DNA of 39,728 nucleotides, taken from assembly GCA_018780265.1 (NCBI GenBank), contig JADMJV010000126.1:8567-48294 (forward strand). The letters run 5' to 3'. Both the position numbers and the translations under genes were made by a program. This DNA is from a bacterium (GTDB lineage Bacteria > Vulcanimicrobiota > Xenobia > Xenobiales > JADMJV01). Under the pieces are notes generated by a model that was not told the origin of the DNA, did no database searches, and saw only the letters and a program-made list of their open reading frames with translations. This document shows, piece after piece, positions 17,132 to 25,716 of the stretch (position 1 is the first letter of the stretch; every line of letters starts with the position of its first letter).

Positions 17132-18134
17132 GGCCCACCTCTACCCAACGTTCCTCGCGCAGGGAGCGCCCGGCCGCCTCCAGCAGAGCTTGAATGCGCA
17201 ATCCCTCGGCCAATCCTGGATGCATGGGCCGGTCGGCCTGGATGCAGTCCAGCAGGCGCGAAACCAGTCGACCCACCGGCTCAATTCGGCCGTCGCCCTC
17301 ACCCACTTCGGGGGCCACCACGGTGCGCCATTTGGGCACCTCTCGGGTGGCTTCTTCCAGGTGAAATCCCCGGGCAAAGTCACCGCTGTTGTTGAGCAGA
17401 CGAAGAGCCCCCTGGCGGCCGTAAATCTCCAGGCGATGACCTGACCCCTGAAAGGCGTCGGCGGCCATGGTTAGCGAGGCCTGCACCTGATGGTCCAACT
17501 GCAACAGCAACTGGGCGTGGGCTTGCTGGGCCGGGTCGGCCGTCGACCAGGCCAGCACTCGTTGCACCTTGCCGCCCAGCCATTCCAGGTAATGCAGGCT
17601 GTGCGAGGCAAAATTGCCGATGGCGCCGCCGCCCTCAAACAGGGAGGTCTTCCAGGACACCAGCTGGTCGCGAAAGGCCCGGCTTTCGAGCAGCCAGGAC
17701 AGATGAAGATGCTTCAAAGGACCCAGCCGCGGCAAACAATCGTGGGCAGCCTGCCAGGCCGGAAGCTCCGGGAACAACAGATCGATTCCGTGCCGGATCG
17801 AGGACTGAGCCACCACCTCCCAGGCCCTTTGGGCTGCGGCCAGGTTGGAGGCCAGCGGTTTTTCGCAAAAAAGGTGCTTGCCGGCTCGGGCGGCGGATTC
17901 GATGAGCGCCGGTTGGCTGTGGGGTGGAACAGCCAGCGAGAGAACCTGAATGTCGCGTCGGGCCAGCATGCTCTCGAAGTCGAGGGCCTCCAGACCCAGC
18001 TCGTCGGCCTTCTTTTGGGTGTTAGCCGGGTCACGACCGCACACAGCCACCACTTTGGCCCTCTTGTCCAGCCGCCAGGCGGGCACATGCACCGCCGTGC
18101 CAAAGCCCAGCCCGACGATGCCTACGCCTACCAC
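17124..18134 (-). CDS. Gfo/Idh/MocA-family sugar oxidoreductase
   Basis: The start is a GTG at 18134 that shares one base with the preceding gene's TAG stop (TAGTG), giving 336 residues. The N-terminal Rossmann fold reads VGIVGLGFGTAVHVPAW, then VVAVCGRDP. The family signature FCEKPLASNL, with the catalytic Lys of the EKP motif, follows at about residue 95. The C-terminal half is the alpha/beta domain used for substrate binding (GGGAIGNFASHSLHYLEWLG). Family members oxidise or reduce keto/hydroxy groups of nucleotide sugars or inositols using NAD(P). In this operon the substrate is most likely a sugar nucleotide intermediate. Longer frames upstream of 18134 are read-through of the neighbouring gene and are not used. 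Confidence 0.9.
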   Translation of the reverse strand: MVGVGIVGLGFGTAVHVPAWRLDKRAKVVAVCGRDPANTQKKADELGLEALDFESMLARRDIQVLSLAVPPHSQPALIESAARAGKHLFCEKPLASNLAAAQRAWEVVAQSSIRHGIDLLFPELPAWQAAHDCLPRLGPLKHLHLSWLLESRAFRDQLVSWKTSLFEGGGAIGNFASHSLHYLEWLGGKVQRVLAWSTADPAQQAHAQLLLQLDHQVQASLTMAADAFQGSGHRLEIYGRQGALRLLNNSGDFARGFHLEEATREVPKWRTVVAPEVGEGDGRIEPVGRLVSRLLDCIQADRPMHPGLAEGLRIQALLEAAGRSLREERWVEVGHD

Positions 18135-19387
18135 TACACCACCCGAGGCTCCGGCAAAGGTACGATAAAGCGATTGCGAAATCCCAAGCTTCGCAGCTTG
18201 GGGATCAGCTCGTCGGCGATGTGCCAGGACAAAAGCAGGGCGTAGTCTGGCTGAGGATCGGCAAAGAGCACCGACTCCTCGACCACGGGAATCAAAGTTC
18301 CGGGAATGTACTTGCCAATCTTGTGCGACCCCTTGATCTCGACCACCGAATCGAGCACACCCTCGTCCAGCCCGCAATAATGGATCAAAGTACTGGCTCG
18401 ACTGGGCGCGCTGATACCCACAATTCTTTCATTCTTCGTCTTGATGTCGGCCACAATCGACCACAGCTGCTGGCGCGACTTGAGGACGGCAGCCTTGAAG
18501 GCGTTGAGGGCTTCCCAGCTGAGGCCGATTTTCTCGGCCTGCAACAACTGCTCCACCGAAGCCTGAATGGGACGACTGCCCTTGGGGGCGGAATAAACCC
18601 GGATGGACCCGCCGTGGGTGGGGATGAGTTTGGCGTGAAAGACTTCCAGTCCGTGCATAGCCAACAGATACTGCAGACTGTGCAAGGAATAGTAGCGCAG
18701 ATGCTCGTGGTAGATGGTGTCGTACTGCACCGTCTTGACCAGTTCGAGCACGTAGTGGGACTCGGTCAGGAAGACCCCGTTGGGGTCGAGCAGGCGGGTG
18801 ACCCCCTCCAGCACTCCGCGCACATTCTCCATGTGGGCAAAGACGTTGGTGGCGGTGACCATGTGGGCCTTGCCCTGCTCTTGCACGATGCGATCGACAA
18901 TGGCCGCATCGAAATAGGAGATCAGGGTCGGGATTCCGCGCGCGATGGCGATCTCGCCTACCTTCTCCGGGGTCACGCCACAGATGCGATGCTTATCCTT
19001 GAAGTTGATAAGCAAATTGCCATCATTGGAGCCGATGTCCACCACCAGGTGCTCGGGCTTGAGGTCGAGCAGGCTCAGACACTCCTGATACAATTCGGCG
19101 AAGTTCTCCCGCAGGATATTGGTGGTGCTGCTGGTGTACGGGTAACTGTGAGGAAAAAGAATCTGGGCGTCGACGATCAGGCCCAACTGAATCAACTGGC
19201 AGGTCTCGCAAAGCAACAGTTGGGCCGGATAGGCGGCCTCTTCGCGAGGCTGAGCGCCAATGTCGCGCATGGCGTTGACGGGCGGCAGGTATCCCACAAA
19301 CAAAATCGGCTTTAAGCCTTCCGCCTGGCACACCTGACAACGATCGACCACCACACTGGTGCCTGTCCCCATTACCTGACTACTCAT
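18134..19387 (-). CDS. Sugar C-methyltransferase (NovU/TylC3-like)
   Basis: I start at ATG 19387, nine bases after an AAGGA site; ATG 19396 abuts that site. The protein is 417 residues in three parts. First, an N-terminal zinc-binding region: C-x2-C in DRCQVCQ, then LLLCETCQLIQLG. Second, a SAM-binding Rossmann core: VVDIGSNDGNLL, then TATNVFAHMENV. Third, a C-terminal domain (IVGISAPSRASTLIHY and IPVVEESVL). This is the layout of deoxysugar C-methyltransferases such as TylC3, NovU and EvaC, which methylate the C3 carbon of a 4-keto sugar nucleotide. The YHEHLRYYSLHSLQYL segment matches the family's active-site region. It overlaps the epimerase gene by eight bases and shares one base with the oxidoreductase start. 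Confidence 0.9.
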   Translation of the reverse strand: MSSQVMGTGTSVVVDRCQVCQAEGLKPILFVGYLPPVNAMRDIGAQPREEAAYPAQLLLCETCQLIQLGLIVDAQILFPHSYPYTSSTTNILRENFAELYQECLSLLDLKPEHLVVDIGSNDGNLLINFKDKHRICGVTPEKVGEIAIARGIPTLISYFDAAIVDRIVQEQGKAHMVTATNVFAHMENVRGVLEGVTRLLDPNGVFLTESHYVLELVKTVQYDTIYHEHLRYYSLHSLQYLLAMHGLEVFHAKLIPTHGGSIRVYSAPKGSRPIQASVEQLLQAEKIGLSWEALNAFKAAVLKSRQQLWSIVADIKTKNERIVGISAPSRASTLIHYCGLDEGVLDSVVEIKGSHKIGKYIPGTLIPVVEESVLFADPQPDYALLLSWHIADELIPKLRSLGFRNRFIVPLPEPRVV

Positions 19388-20372
19388 GCTCACCATTCCT
19401 TTGCTTGTGACTCAAAAACCATTCGACGTAGCGACCGATGCCGTCCTGGAGGGAGATTTTGGGCTGGTAGCCCAGTCGGGCCACTTTGGAAATGTCGGGA
19501 CAGCGACGCAACGTGCTTCCGGGCAACAAATCGCCCGTTTGCAACTCGATCTGAAAGCCCAGCGCCCGGGCGATCTGCTGAGCCACTTCGCCAATGGGGG
19601 ACTCAACATCGGTGCCTACGTGATAGATGTTGAGGTGCTCCCCCGACTCCAGCACGTAACGCATCCCCTCTAAAAAGTCGTCGATGTAGACAAAAGATCG
19701 GGTCTCCTGTCCCGTGCCCTGGATGGGGAACGGTAATGGCGACGACTGGGTAGCCTGGCCCAGGGCAAACATGCGGGACACCATTTGGGGAATGGCGTGC
19801 TGCTCTCCCATGTCGGGACCGTAGACATTGTGAGGGCGCACCACCAGCACACGCTGGTAGCGAGTGCGCCCATAATTGAGAGCCAGCAGCTCGGAAATGA
19901 TTTTGCCGCCGCCGTAAGAGTAACGTGCCTCCAAAGGATCGGGCACAATCAGCGGCACCGTTTCGGGAGTGGGAATCATGCTGGCCGGGGGCGTTTGATA
20001 CACTTCCGAACTGGACATCAGCAGCAACTCCGGCACCTGAGCGCTCTCGCACCCATCCAACACGTTGAGCATCCCCTTGACGCCCACTTCCAGGACCAGG
20101 GCCGGTTTGGAATAAAAATACTCGGTGCCGTTGATGTAGGCCAGGTGGCAGACGCAGTCCATGCCGCGACAGGCCTTCTCGACGGCCTGCGCATCGCGAA
20201 TGTCGCCGTCTACAAACTCAATGTCGGACCAGACCGACTCCAGGCGGCGAACAGCCCCGCGCGAATTGTCGTCGATCACGCGCAGGCTGTGCCCCTGTTC
20301 CAACAGGGACTTGACCAGAGCCGACCCGATAAAGCCGCTGCCGCCGGTGACCAGAACCTTTTTAGTGGCCAT
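19380..20372 (-). CDS. NAD-dependent sugar epimerase/dehydratase
   Basis: This is a 330-residue extended SDR. It has VLVTGGSGFIGSALV at the N-terminus (GxxGxxG) and DIEFVDGDIRD as the adenine-binding acid strand. The catalytic triad is represented by MSSSEVYQTP and YSYGGGK (YxxxK). PHNVYGPDM is the family PxNxYGP motif, and SFVYIDDFLEGM the usual substrate-domain segment. Family members act on UDP- or dTDP-hexoses (4-epimerase, 4,6-dehydratase or UDP-xylose-type chemistry). Which one cannot be decided here. ATG 20372 is chosen because it gives the standard MATKKVLVTGG opening; it overlaps the dehydrogenase stop by 11 bases. It belongs with the C-methyltransferase and Gfo/Idh genes in a deoxysugar pathway. 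Confidence 0.9.
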   Translation of the reverse strand: MATKKVLVTGGSGFIGSALVKSLLEQGHSLRVIDDNSRGAVRRLESVWSDIEFVDGDIRDAQAVEKACRGMDCVCHLAYINGTEYFYSKPALVLEVGVKGMLNVLDGCESAQVPELLLMSSSEVYQTPPASMIPTPETVPLIVPDPLEARYSYGGGKIISELLALNYGRTRYQRVLVVRPHNVYGPDMGEQHAIPQMVSRMFALGQATQSSPLPFPIQGTGQETRSFVYIDDFLEGMRYVLESGEHLNIYHVGTDVESPIGEVAQQIARALGFQIELQTGDLLPGSTLRRCPDISKVARLGYQPKISLQDGIGRYVEWFLSHKQRNGEHE

Positions 20373-21573
20373 GGCTGCGAATCGCCCCCCACACATCAAT
20401 AATGGTTTTCTCGGGACCGAACTCCAGTTGGCGGTAGACGGCGTGAGGCACCCCGATCACAATCACCTCGCACTCGAGGGCTTCAGGCAGATCGACGAAG
20501 TCGATCTTTGGGAAATACTCTTGCTGCACGAAGGGGTCGTGGCAGAGAACCCTGGCCCCTCGCTGCAGCAAAAGCTTACGCATCTTAAAGCTGAGAGACT
20601 CGCGAGTGTCGTCGTTGTCGGGCTTGAAGGCCAGTCCCAAAAGCGCCACCCGTTTACCGCGCAGGCTGCCCAACTGGCCGGTCAACTGCTGCACCAAGAA
20701 CATGGGCATGCCTTCGTTGACCAGCATGGCGCTGTGACCCAAAAAGAAAGTGTTCTGACAGAAGGCGGCCAGCTGCATGGTATCCTTGAGCAGGCACGGT
20801 CCGGCTGTCAGACCGGCCGGCGCAAAGCCTTTCATGCGAGGATAACCGTCGGTGGCGGCCTGGTGGATCTTTGCAAAGCTGGCGCCGGCGCTCTCTGCGA
20901 CTTGATAAAACTGGTTGCTGATGGCAAAGGTGATGTAGCGCCAGGCGTTGCAAAACAGCTTGGCTAACTCGGCCTCCAGGGGAGTGAGCAGGATGGGGTC
21001 CACTCCCGTCAGGTTGAAAAACAGCTCTCGGCTGCGCCGCACCGCCTCGTCATCCAGACCGGAAATAATCTGAGGCAGCCCGACCAGTTCGGTGAGCGCT
21101 TTGCCCTGCACGATTCGTTCCGGACAATAGGCGATGGAGGCCTGGCAGCCCCACTCGCGCAGATGATCGGCGGTGGTCTGGAGAGCCCCCGGCGCCAGCG
21201 TGGAGCGAAACAGCAGCAGCTGATGGGCCCCGCTTACGTAGTCCTTGAGCCCCTCCATGGCCTGCAACAGGTACTGGATGCGAGGATTAAGATGTTCGTC
21301 GACGGGGGTGCCAATGGTGATCACGATGATGGCGCTGTCGGCCAGCACAGTGGGGTCGGTGGTGGCCACCAAGGCTCCGCTCTCGATCACTCCCCGCAGA
21401 CGTTCCGGACCCTGTTCTTCCAGATGGGGCATGGTACCGGCATTGACTTTAGCCACCAAGGCCTGGTTCAGGTCATACAGTCGCGTGGGGTAGCCGGCTT
21501 CGGCCAGCAAAATGCCCAGCGGCAAGCCCACGTGGCCGCACCCCCCGACAATGGCGATCCGTTCGTCTCTCAC
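20362..21573 (-). CDS. Nucleotide-sugar dehydrogenase (UDP-glucose/ManNAc dehydrogenase family)
   Basis: The protein is 403 residues from a GTG that overlaps the Nudix stop in a GTGA tetranucleotide. It has the N-terminal NAD motif IVGGCGHVGLPLG and FRSTLAPG. The central helical region includes EAELAKLFCNAWRYITFAI, and the catalytic cysteine (about 260) lies in AGPCLLKDTMQL. A C-terminal NAD-like domain includes VALLGLAFKPDNDDTRES. These enzymes oxidise C6 of a UDP-hexose to the uronate in two NAD-dependent steps. The pattern is closer to the WecC/UDP-ManNAc and VI-antigen type than to classical Ugd, but this is a style judgement. It supplies the sugar operon with a uronic-acid nucleotide. 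Confidence 0.9.
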   Translation of the reverse strand: MRDERIAIVGGCGHVGLPLGILLAEAGYPTRLYDLNQALVAKVNAGTMPHLEEQGPERLRGVIESGALVATTDPTVLADSAIIVITIGTPVDEHLNPRIQYLLQAMEGLKDYVSGAHQLLLFRSTLAPGALQTTADHLREWGCQASIAYCPERIVQGKALTELVGLPQIISGLDDEAVRRSRELFFNLTGVDPILLTPLEAELAKLFCNAWRYITFAISNQFYQVAESAGASFAKIHQAATDGYPRMKGFAPAGLTAGPCLLKDTMQLAAFCQNTFFLGHSAMLVNEGMPMFLVQQLTGQLGSLRGKRVALLGLAFKPDNDDTRESLSFKMRKLLLQRGARVLCHDPFVQQEYFPKIDFVDLPEALECEVIVIGVPHAVYRQLEFGPEKTIIDVWGAIRSHGH

Positions 21574-22100
21574 GAAACCGGCAAAAGAGCTGTGAGGTAG
21601 AGGGCCGAGACGTGCAACAAATGGTCGAACCGATGGTCGAAAACCATTTCTTGAAGCTCGCCAGGAGTGACAAAAATCACCTCCACCCCGGCTTCCTCTA
21701 CAAAGTCGGGTCGAGGTTCGGAAGCCTCCACCAAAAACAGATGCTGGCGATTGCCCAGTCTCCCGGTGTCGGTTAGATGGGAGCCGATGGACTTCAACTG
21801 GAGAATCTCCAGCCCAACTTCTTCCATCAACTCACGACGACAACAGTCCTCGGGCGATTCCCCCGGATCGACGGTACCGGCCGGCAACTCCAGCGTAAAC
21901 TGCTCTACGGCGGGGCGATACTGGCGCACCAGCGGGATGCGGCCGTCCGGTAGTCGGGCCACGATGGCCACATAGTCCGGAATACGCAGGGAGTAATAAT
22001 CCTGAACGTCTCCGGCAAAATCCACGTCTTTGCGAAGCACGGTGATCCAGGGATTGGAGACAAGCTCAGAGCGACTGACAATGGTGGGCTGGCCATTCAT
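21570..22100 (-). CDS. Nudix hydrolase, ADP-ribose/ADP-sugar pyrophosphatase type
   Basis: This 176-residue protein has a complete Nudix box, GTVDPGESPEDCCRRELMEE followed by VGL, matching GX5EX7REUXEEXGU. The N-terminal strand region (YYSLRIPDYVAIVA, LVRQYRPAVEQFTLELPAG) is typical of ADP-ribose and ADP/GDP-sugar pyrophosphatases. It would cleave a nucleoside-diphosphate sugar to a sugar phosphate and NMP. That could be housekeeping, or it could trim unwanted nucleotide sugars made by the operon. Its ATG overlaps the methyltransferase stop (ATGA), and its TGA overlaps the dehydrogenase GTG, so it is embedded in the operon. Confidence 0.92.
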   Translation of the reverse strand: MNGQPTIVSRSELVSNPWITVLRKDVDFAGDVQDYYSLRIPDYVAIVARLPDGRIPLVRQYRPAVEQFTLELPAGTVDPGESPEDCCRRELMEEVGLEILQLKSIGSHLTDTGRLGNRQHLFLVEASEPRPDFVEEAGVEVIFVTPGELQEMVFDHRFDHLLHVSALYLTALLPVS

Positions 22101-22879
22101 GGGCTGGCGGCTTCGGCCGCAGCCGAAGAGAACCCTCCGGCGTCAGGCGGACGACGAGCACACATCAACAAAAAGGTGCCCAACCAACGCTCCAGGCCGC
22201 TATAGCGCATCATCCACTCGTAGAGGTTATAGAGGGGCAGGATGCGGCGAGCCAACTTGCCTTCCACGAAGCGAAAGGGCGTGCCGCTGACGGGTCGGAA
22301 GCGCGGCTGGACGAATCCCACCTGGGCCAACTCCGAACGCATCATGGAACTACTCAAGAGGACTTCATTTTCGGTCTTGCCGGCCGAGGAAAAGAAGGGC
22401 GAGCGCGGGTCACGATAGAGAAACATCGAGGGCGAAAACAGGTGGGGGTCATAGGCAAAAAGAGAGCCGCCCGGGGCCAGCAGCCGGTAGCCCTCGCGCA
22501 ACACGGCCAGGCGGTCGGCCGAGGTGGGAAAATGGTGCAGAACTCCCGAGTAGACCACAAAATCGACCGATTTTTCGGGCAGGCTGGTGTTGGTGATATC
22601 TCCCACCAGATAGCCTTCACCCGCACTCTGAGTGGTGGCGCTGGCGACCAGGCGAGGCGAGATGTCCACACCGGTGAGCTCCAGTTGAAAGGGTCGCAGG
22701 CGACGGGTGAAGGCGCCGCTACCGCAGCCTAAATCGACACACCTCTGTCCCGGTCGGGGGCTCAGCCATTCCTGGAAAAAGGTCAAAAAGCGGGCGTAGG
22801 CGGCCTCCCCCAGCACATCGTAGTCGTGGTGCTCGGCCTCGAATCGATCGAAAAACTCAATCTCCTTTTGAATATCCAT
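22097..22879 (-). CDS. Class I SAM-dependent methyltransferase
   Basis: This is a 260-residue methyltransferase. Motif I reads CVDLGCGSGAFTRRLRPF, followed by LTGVDISPRLV (motif II acid), a GDITNTSLPEKSVDFVVYSG strand and LHHFPTSADRLAVLREGYRLL. The C-terminal region, with SPSMFLYRDPRSPFF and a weakly hydrophobic end (YNLYEWMMRYSGLERWLGTF), resembles the UbiE/Methyltransf_11 group that works on lipids or glycolipids. The substrate is unknown. It starts three bases after the ArnT-like gene's stop and overlaps the Nudix ATG, linking the membrane glycosyltransferase to the sugar-nucleotide genes. Confidence 0.9.
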   Translation of the reverse strand: MDIQKEIEFFDRFEAEHHDYDVLGEAAYARFLTFFQEWLSPRPGQRCVDLGCGSGAFTRRLRPFQLELTGVDISPRLVASATTQSAGEGYLVGDITNTSLPEKSVDFVVYSGVLHHFPTSADRLAVLREGYRLLAPGGSLFAYDPHLFSPSMFLYRDPRSPFFSSAGKTENEVLLSSSMMRSELAQVGFVQPRFRPVSGTPFRFVEGKLARRILPLYNLYEWMMRYSGLERWLGTFLLMCARRPPDAGGFSSAAAEAASP

Positions 22880-22882
22880 CGT

Positions 22883-24358
22883 CTATAGAACCTTTCCCCA
22901 ATTTAGCCTGACCCAGCTGCAACCTGGAAGGTCGATTCGGCCTTCGACGGGCAGGCCTTGCAGTTGGGTGGCCTGCTCAAAATAGGCCAGCGGTGACTCC
23001 GGGTAGATCACCAGATAGCGCGGGCGATAGTCGCGTATGGCGGCATAAATGCCGGCCTCTCCGTCCATTGGCGTGCCCACACAGGGGACGTCCAGGCAGG
23101 CCCCCAGCTGGGCGGGCTCTCCACTCATCACCAGGGGGCGTTGATCTAACTGCAATTGGGCTCGGATCTGTTGAGACTCCAACAAATACCGGGGCGGGCT
23201 CTGCCACTCGCTCCAGTTCCACTGACGACTTTGCCAGGGAGGCGAGGGCCAGTACCAAGAGGTGGCCAGATAGGCGGCCAGCACAGCCGCCGCTGTCTTG
23301 AAACGGCCTGCCAGCAGCCACGAGTCCAAAAAGCTAGCGGCCAGCACGCACATCATGGCCGAAGTATGCTTTTCGGGGCGGTCTACGGCGGCCGCCAGCG
23401 GGACCAAAAGCTCGGGAACCAGCCAGCACAAAGCGATCCAGGCCAACAGCGCTCGACCCAACGGTTGGCGCCACACTCGGCTGGCTCCGGCCAGGGCCAG
23501 CAAGATCAGAGGCCAGGGCAGGTCCAGCCAGACCATCTTCCAGTGGGTCGACATGGTCCAGGCGATCGATTTCCAGGGTTGGCTGTGCAGCCACAGGTCC
23601 CAGGACGGTTCGCTCAGGTAGGAGTAAAGTTGCGGGTAGCTGGTCAGGCAGGGCAGTTTGGCCCGCACCGGGGGAGCGGGAGCGCCAAAGGAGTAGAGAT
23701 TGAACAGCGTCAGGGGTAGCGTGCCCAACACCCCACCCAGCAGAGTCCAGCGGTTGGGACGGCCCAACCAGAGAGCGGCCAGCACAATGAAACCCTCGCC
23801 GCGCACGGCCATGGCCTGCATGGCGATAAATCCAGCCAGACAGCTTTGAGCCGGAGTCTTGGATAGCAAATGCCAGGCGCAAAAACTGACCAGCGCCGCC
23901 AGCAGATAAGAGGCGGCCACATCCGGAACCACCAGGGCATTGGCCATCCAGCCCTGGCCTAAAAAGAGCAGGCCGGCCAGCGCCGAGGCCGGGCGACTGG
24001 CGCCACAAAATCTGGCCAGCGCATAGGTGAGGGCGGGCACCCAGCAACTGACCAGAGCCACCACCAGCAGAGCCGATCCCTGACTGGTTCCCAAAATCAT
24101 CATGCCGGTCCCCAGCAGCAGGGGCCAACCGGGCGGCCAATAGTCCCCACCAGGTCGAACCACGGCCGAATTGGGGCGCAGGAAGCACCAGAGTACATCG
24201 TCGATCAATCCGTCACCGCGGGCGAAATGGCGGGCCATCCCATAGTAGCTGGCCGAATCGTGGGCGCCCACGCAGGTCAACGGTGCCAGCCGTGACAGCG
24301 ACAGCAGCAGTTGGGCCAGTGCCAGCGCCGCCATGATCCAGGCGTCGGTTCGCTTCAC
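22883..24358 (-). CDS. Polytopic ArnT/PMT-like glycosyltransferase
   Basis: This 491-residue membrane protein starts with GTG 24358. About ten hydrophobic spans fill the first 370 residues, starting with AWIMAALALAQLLLSLSRLA. The first periplasmic loop carries the acidic HDSASYYGMARHFARGDG pattern expected of GT-C enzymes, where an Asp/Glu near the first helix is catalytic. A C-terminal soluble part of about 110 residues follows. Family members (ArnT, PMT, PglK-linked GT-C) transfer a sugar from a polyprenyl phosphate donor to lipid A, protein or another glycan on the outer face of the inner membrane. The coupled genes downstream make modified nucleotide sugars, and a DPM-like GT2 sits at the end. 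The logic is a decorated sugar, loaded on lipid and then transferred outside. Confidence 0.82.
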   Translation of the reverse strand: MKRTDAWIMAALALAQLLLSLSRLAPLTCVGAHDSASYYGMARHFARGDGLIDDVLWCFLRPNSAVVRPGGDYWPPGWPLLLGTGMMILGTSQGSALLVVALVSCWVPALTYALARFCGASRPASALAGLLFLGQGWMANALVVPDVAASYLLAALVSFCAWHLLSKTPAQSCLAGFIAMQAMAVRGEGFIVLAALWLGRPNRWTLLGGVLGTLPLTLFNLYSFGAPAPPVRAKLPCLTSYPQLYSYLSEPSWDLWLHSQPWKSIAWTMSTHWKMVWLDLPWPLILLALAGASRVWRQPLGRALLAWIALCWLVPELLVPLAAAVDRPEKHTSAMMCVLAASFLDSWLLAGRFKTAAAVLAAYLATSWYWPSPPWQSRQWNWSEWQSPPRYLLESQQIRAQLQLDQRPLVMSGEPAQLGACLDVPCVGTPMDGEAGIYAAIRDYRPRYLVIYPESPLAYFEQATQLQGLPVEGRIDLPGCSWVRLNWGKVL

Positions 24359-24468
24359 CCTAGCTGACCGAAGGAGCGGCCCGAAGCCAGCCAGGATCTG
24401 CAGCGGGTCGATTCTCAGTTGTGGCTGGCATTGAGCATGCTCTTAGAGATCGTTCGAGACTGTCCTGG

Positions 24469-25182
24469 TCAGGCTGGGACCGCGTCCAGCAGTCGGCTGA
24501 TCTGAGCCAGCGGGTCCTGGCGCAAGGCCGGGTCGCTGCGACCCATCTCCAAGAGCAGGCGCAGCAGTGGGCGGGGCATGGGGGGAAGTTGACGCCGATA
24601 AAGGTCGGCCCCCATCCACTCCAGCATGGTCATGGCCAACGAGTAAAGATCGGATTGAGGCGTGGGGGTTTGCCCCAAAACCAGTTCGGGGGCCACATAG
24701 AGGGGGGTGAAACCACTGGCCTTAGACCCCTTTTTGGGGTTGCTGCTGGCCACTCCAAAGTCAACCAGCACCGGATTGTTACCGCCCGATTCCAAAATGA
24801 TGTTGGCAGGCTTGATGTCGTTGTGCACGATGCCTCGATGGTGCAGCACCCGCAGCCCTCGCAGCAAGCGCCCCAGCACGCACAGGACCTGGTGGGCATC
24901 CTTGGGCGGCTGATCGGTCAAAGCCGGACCGGCCACAAAACGCATGGCCACGATCGGGCCCAGTTTGGAATCGATCCAAAGGTCACGCACCCCGGCCAGA
25001 GAGGCGTGGTGCAACTCCCACAGCACCCTGGCTTCCTGATACAGGCTGGGTCGGGCCCAATCGTGCACGGCCCACTTGAGGCAGGCGGGGGTGCCCAGCA
25101 GGCTGTGCTGAGCCAGGTAGGTCTGGCCAAATCCCCCCCGCCCCAGAGGGCGCACCAGGGTGTAGGCGCCCAACTTTTTCAC
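24469..25182 (-). CDS. Minimal Ser/Thr protein kinase coupled to the adenylyltransferase gene
   Basis: This is a 237-residue Hanks-type kinase, shorter than usual (about 260 for a full domain). It has the glycine loop LGRGGFGQTYLA (13-24), Lys 36 in ACLKWA, a catalytic loop HNDIKPAN with Asp 122 kept (HRD read as HND), and DFGVAS (141-146). The end of the C-lobe is trimmed. No sensor or membrane segment is present. The start is a GTG that overlaps the stop of the NadM-like gene (GTGA). The HND loop puts it among the non-RD bacterial kinases, often thought constitutively active. Coupling to a nucleotide adenylyltransferase suggests the two act together, perhaps by phosphorylating it or a shared target; this is inference. 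Confidence 0.9.
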   Translation of the reverse strand: MKKLGAYTLVRPLGRGGFGQTYLAQHSLLGTPACLKWAVHDWARPSLYQEARVLWELHHASLAGVRDLWIDSKLGPIVAMRFVAGPALTDQPPKDAHQVLCVLGRLLRGLRVLHHRGIVHNDIKPANIILESGGNNPVLVDFGVASSNPKKGSKASGFTPLYVAPELVLGQTPTPQSDLYSLAMTMLEWMGADLYRRQLPPMPRPLLRLLLEMGRSDPALRQDPLAQISRLLDAVPA

Positions 25183-25691
25183 GAGGCAAACTCGCTACGA
25201 AATCGTTCGACCAGGCCGTGGCTGTGCAAATACTCGGCCACCTGAGGAGAGACCCATTGCTCCCAAGCTTGCTGATTTTGCCAGGCGGCCCGCACCATCT
25301 TGCCTTCCACCGCAATGCGCTGCCGGGTGGGCACAAAATGGACCGGGTGAATCACCGGGTAGTAGGGTTCCATCCATTCGCGCACCCAGGGATTGGCCGT
25401 CACCAGGGCATCCTGTGGGCCCAATCGTGAAGCCAGCTGAGCGGCCCAACGAGGGGGATTGTCCAGATCGTCCAGGTGCAGGATGGGCACCTGCTCGGGT
25501 AGGACCAACCTGAGCATGGCCTCGCTTTCGCTGGCACGAAAAGGGTTGTCGCAATTGTAGCGATTGGCGCTGCCGATGCCCACGGTCAAATGGCGGCAAT
25601 GCTTGAGCAGGCCTTCCAGCACACGTTGCTGGCCCAGGTGCAGGGGCTTCCAGCGGGCCACCATGGCCAGTCGCTCAAAACGAGGTTTCAC
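25179..25691 (-). CDS. NadM-like nucleotidyltransferase
   Basis: The protein is 170 residues from GTG 25691. It opens with RLAMVARWKPLHLGQQRVLE, the nucleotidyltransferase fold's first strand and (H/T)xGH region. The last His is Gln here (HLGQ). TVGIGSANRYNCDNPF and SESEAML are the pattern of archaeal-type NMN adenylyltransferase (NadM: GIGSAQ...NPFTAGER). The usual downstream SGTxIR motif is replaced by EGKMVRAAW. NadM makes NAD from NMN and ATP. The HLGQ change may alter activity or indicate another nucleotidyl transfer. A perfect palindrome lies just upstream, and a Ser/Thr kinase overlaps the stop. The gene lies between a desaturase and the kinase. Confidence 0.75.
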   Translation of the reverse strand: MKPRFERLAMVARWKPLHLGQQRVLEGLLKHCRHLTVGIGSANRYNCDNPFRASESEAMLRLVLPEQVPILHLDDLDNPPRWAAQLASRLGPQDALVTANPWVREWMEPYYPVIHPVHFVPTRQRIAVEGKMVRAAWQNQQAWEQWVSPQVAEYLHSHGLVERFRSEFAS

Positions 25692-25695
25692 TACA

Positions 25696-25716
25696 TTAGT
25701 GTATCAAATACACTAA
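25696..25716. promoter_or_regulatory. Perfect 9-bp inverted repeat upstream of the NadM-like gene
   Basis: The arms TTAGTGTAT and ATACACTAA are perfect complements separated by three bases. The repeat spans the desaturase stop codon (TAG at 25713-25715) and ends four bases before the NadM-like GTG at 25691. As DNA it looks like an operator for a dimeric regulator. As RNA on the minus strand it would be a 9-bp hairpin right where the ribosome site should be. It is much more AT-rich than the surrounding sequence. I cannot assign it to a known regulator. Confidence 0.55.
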
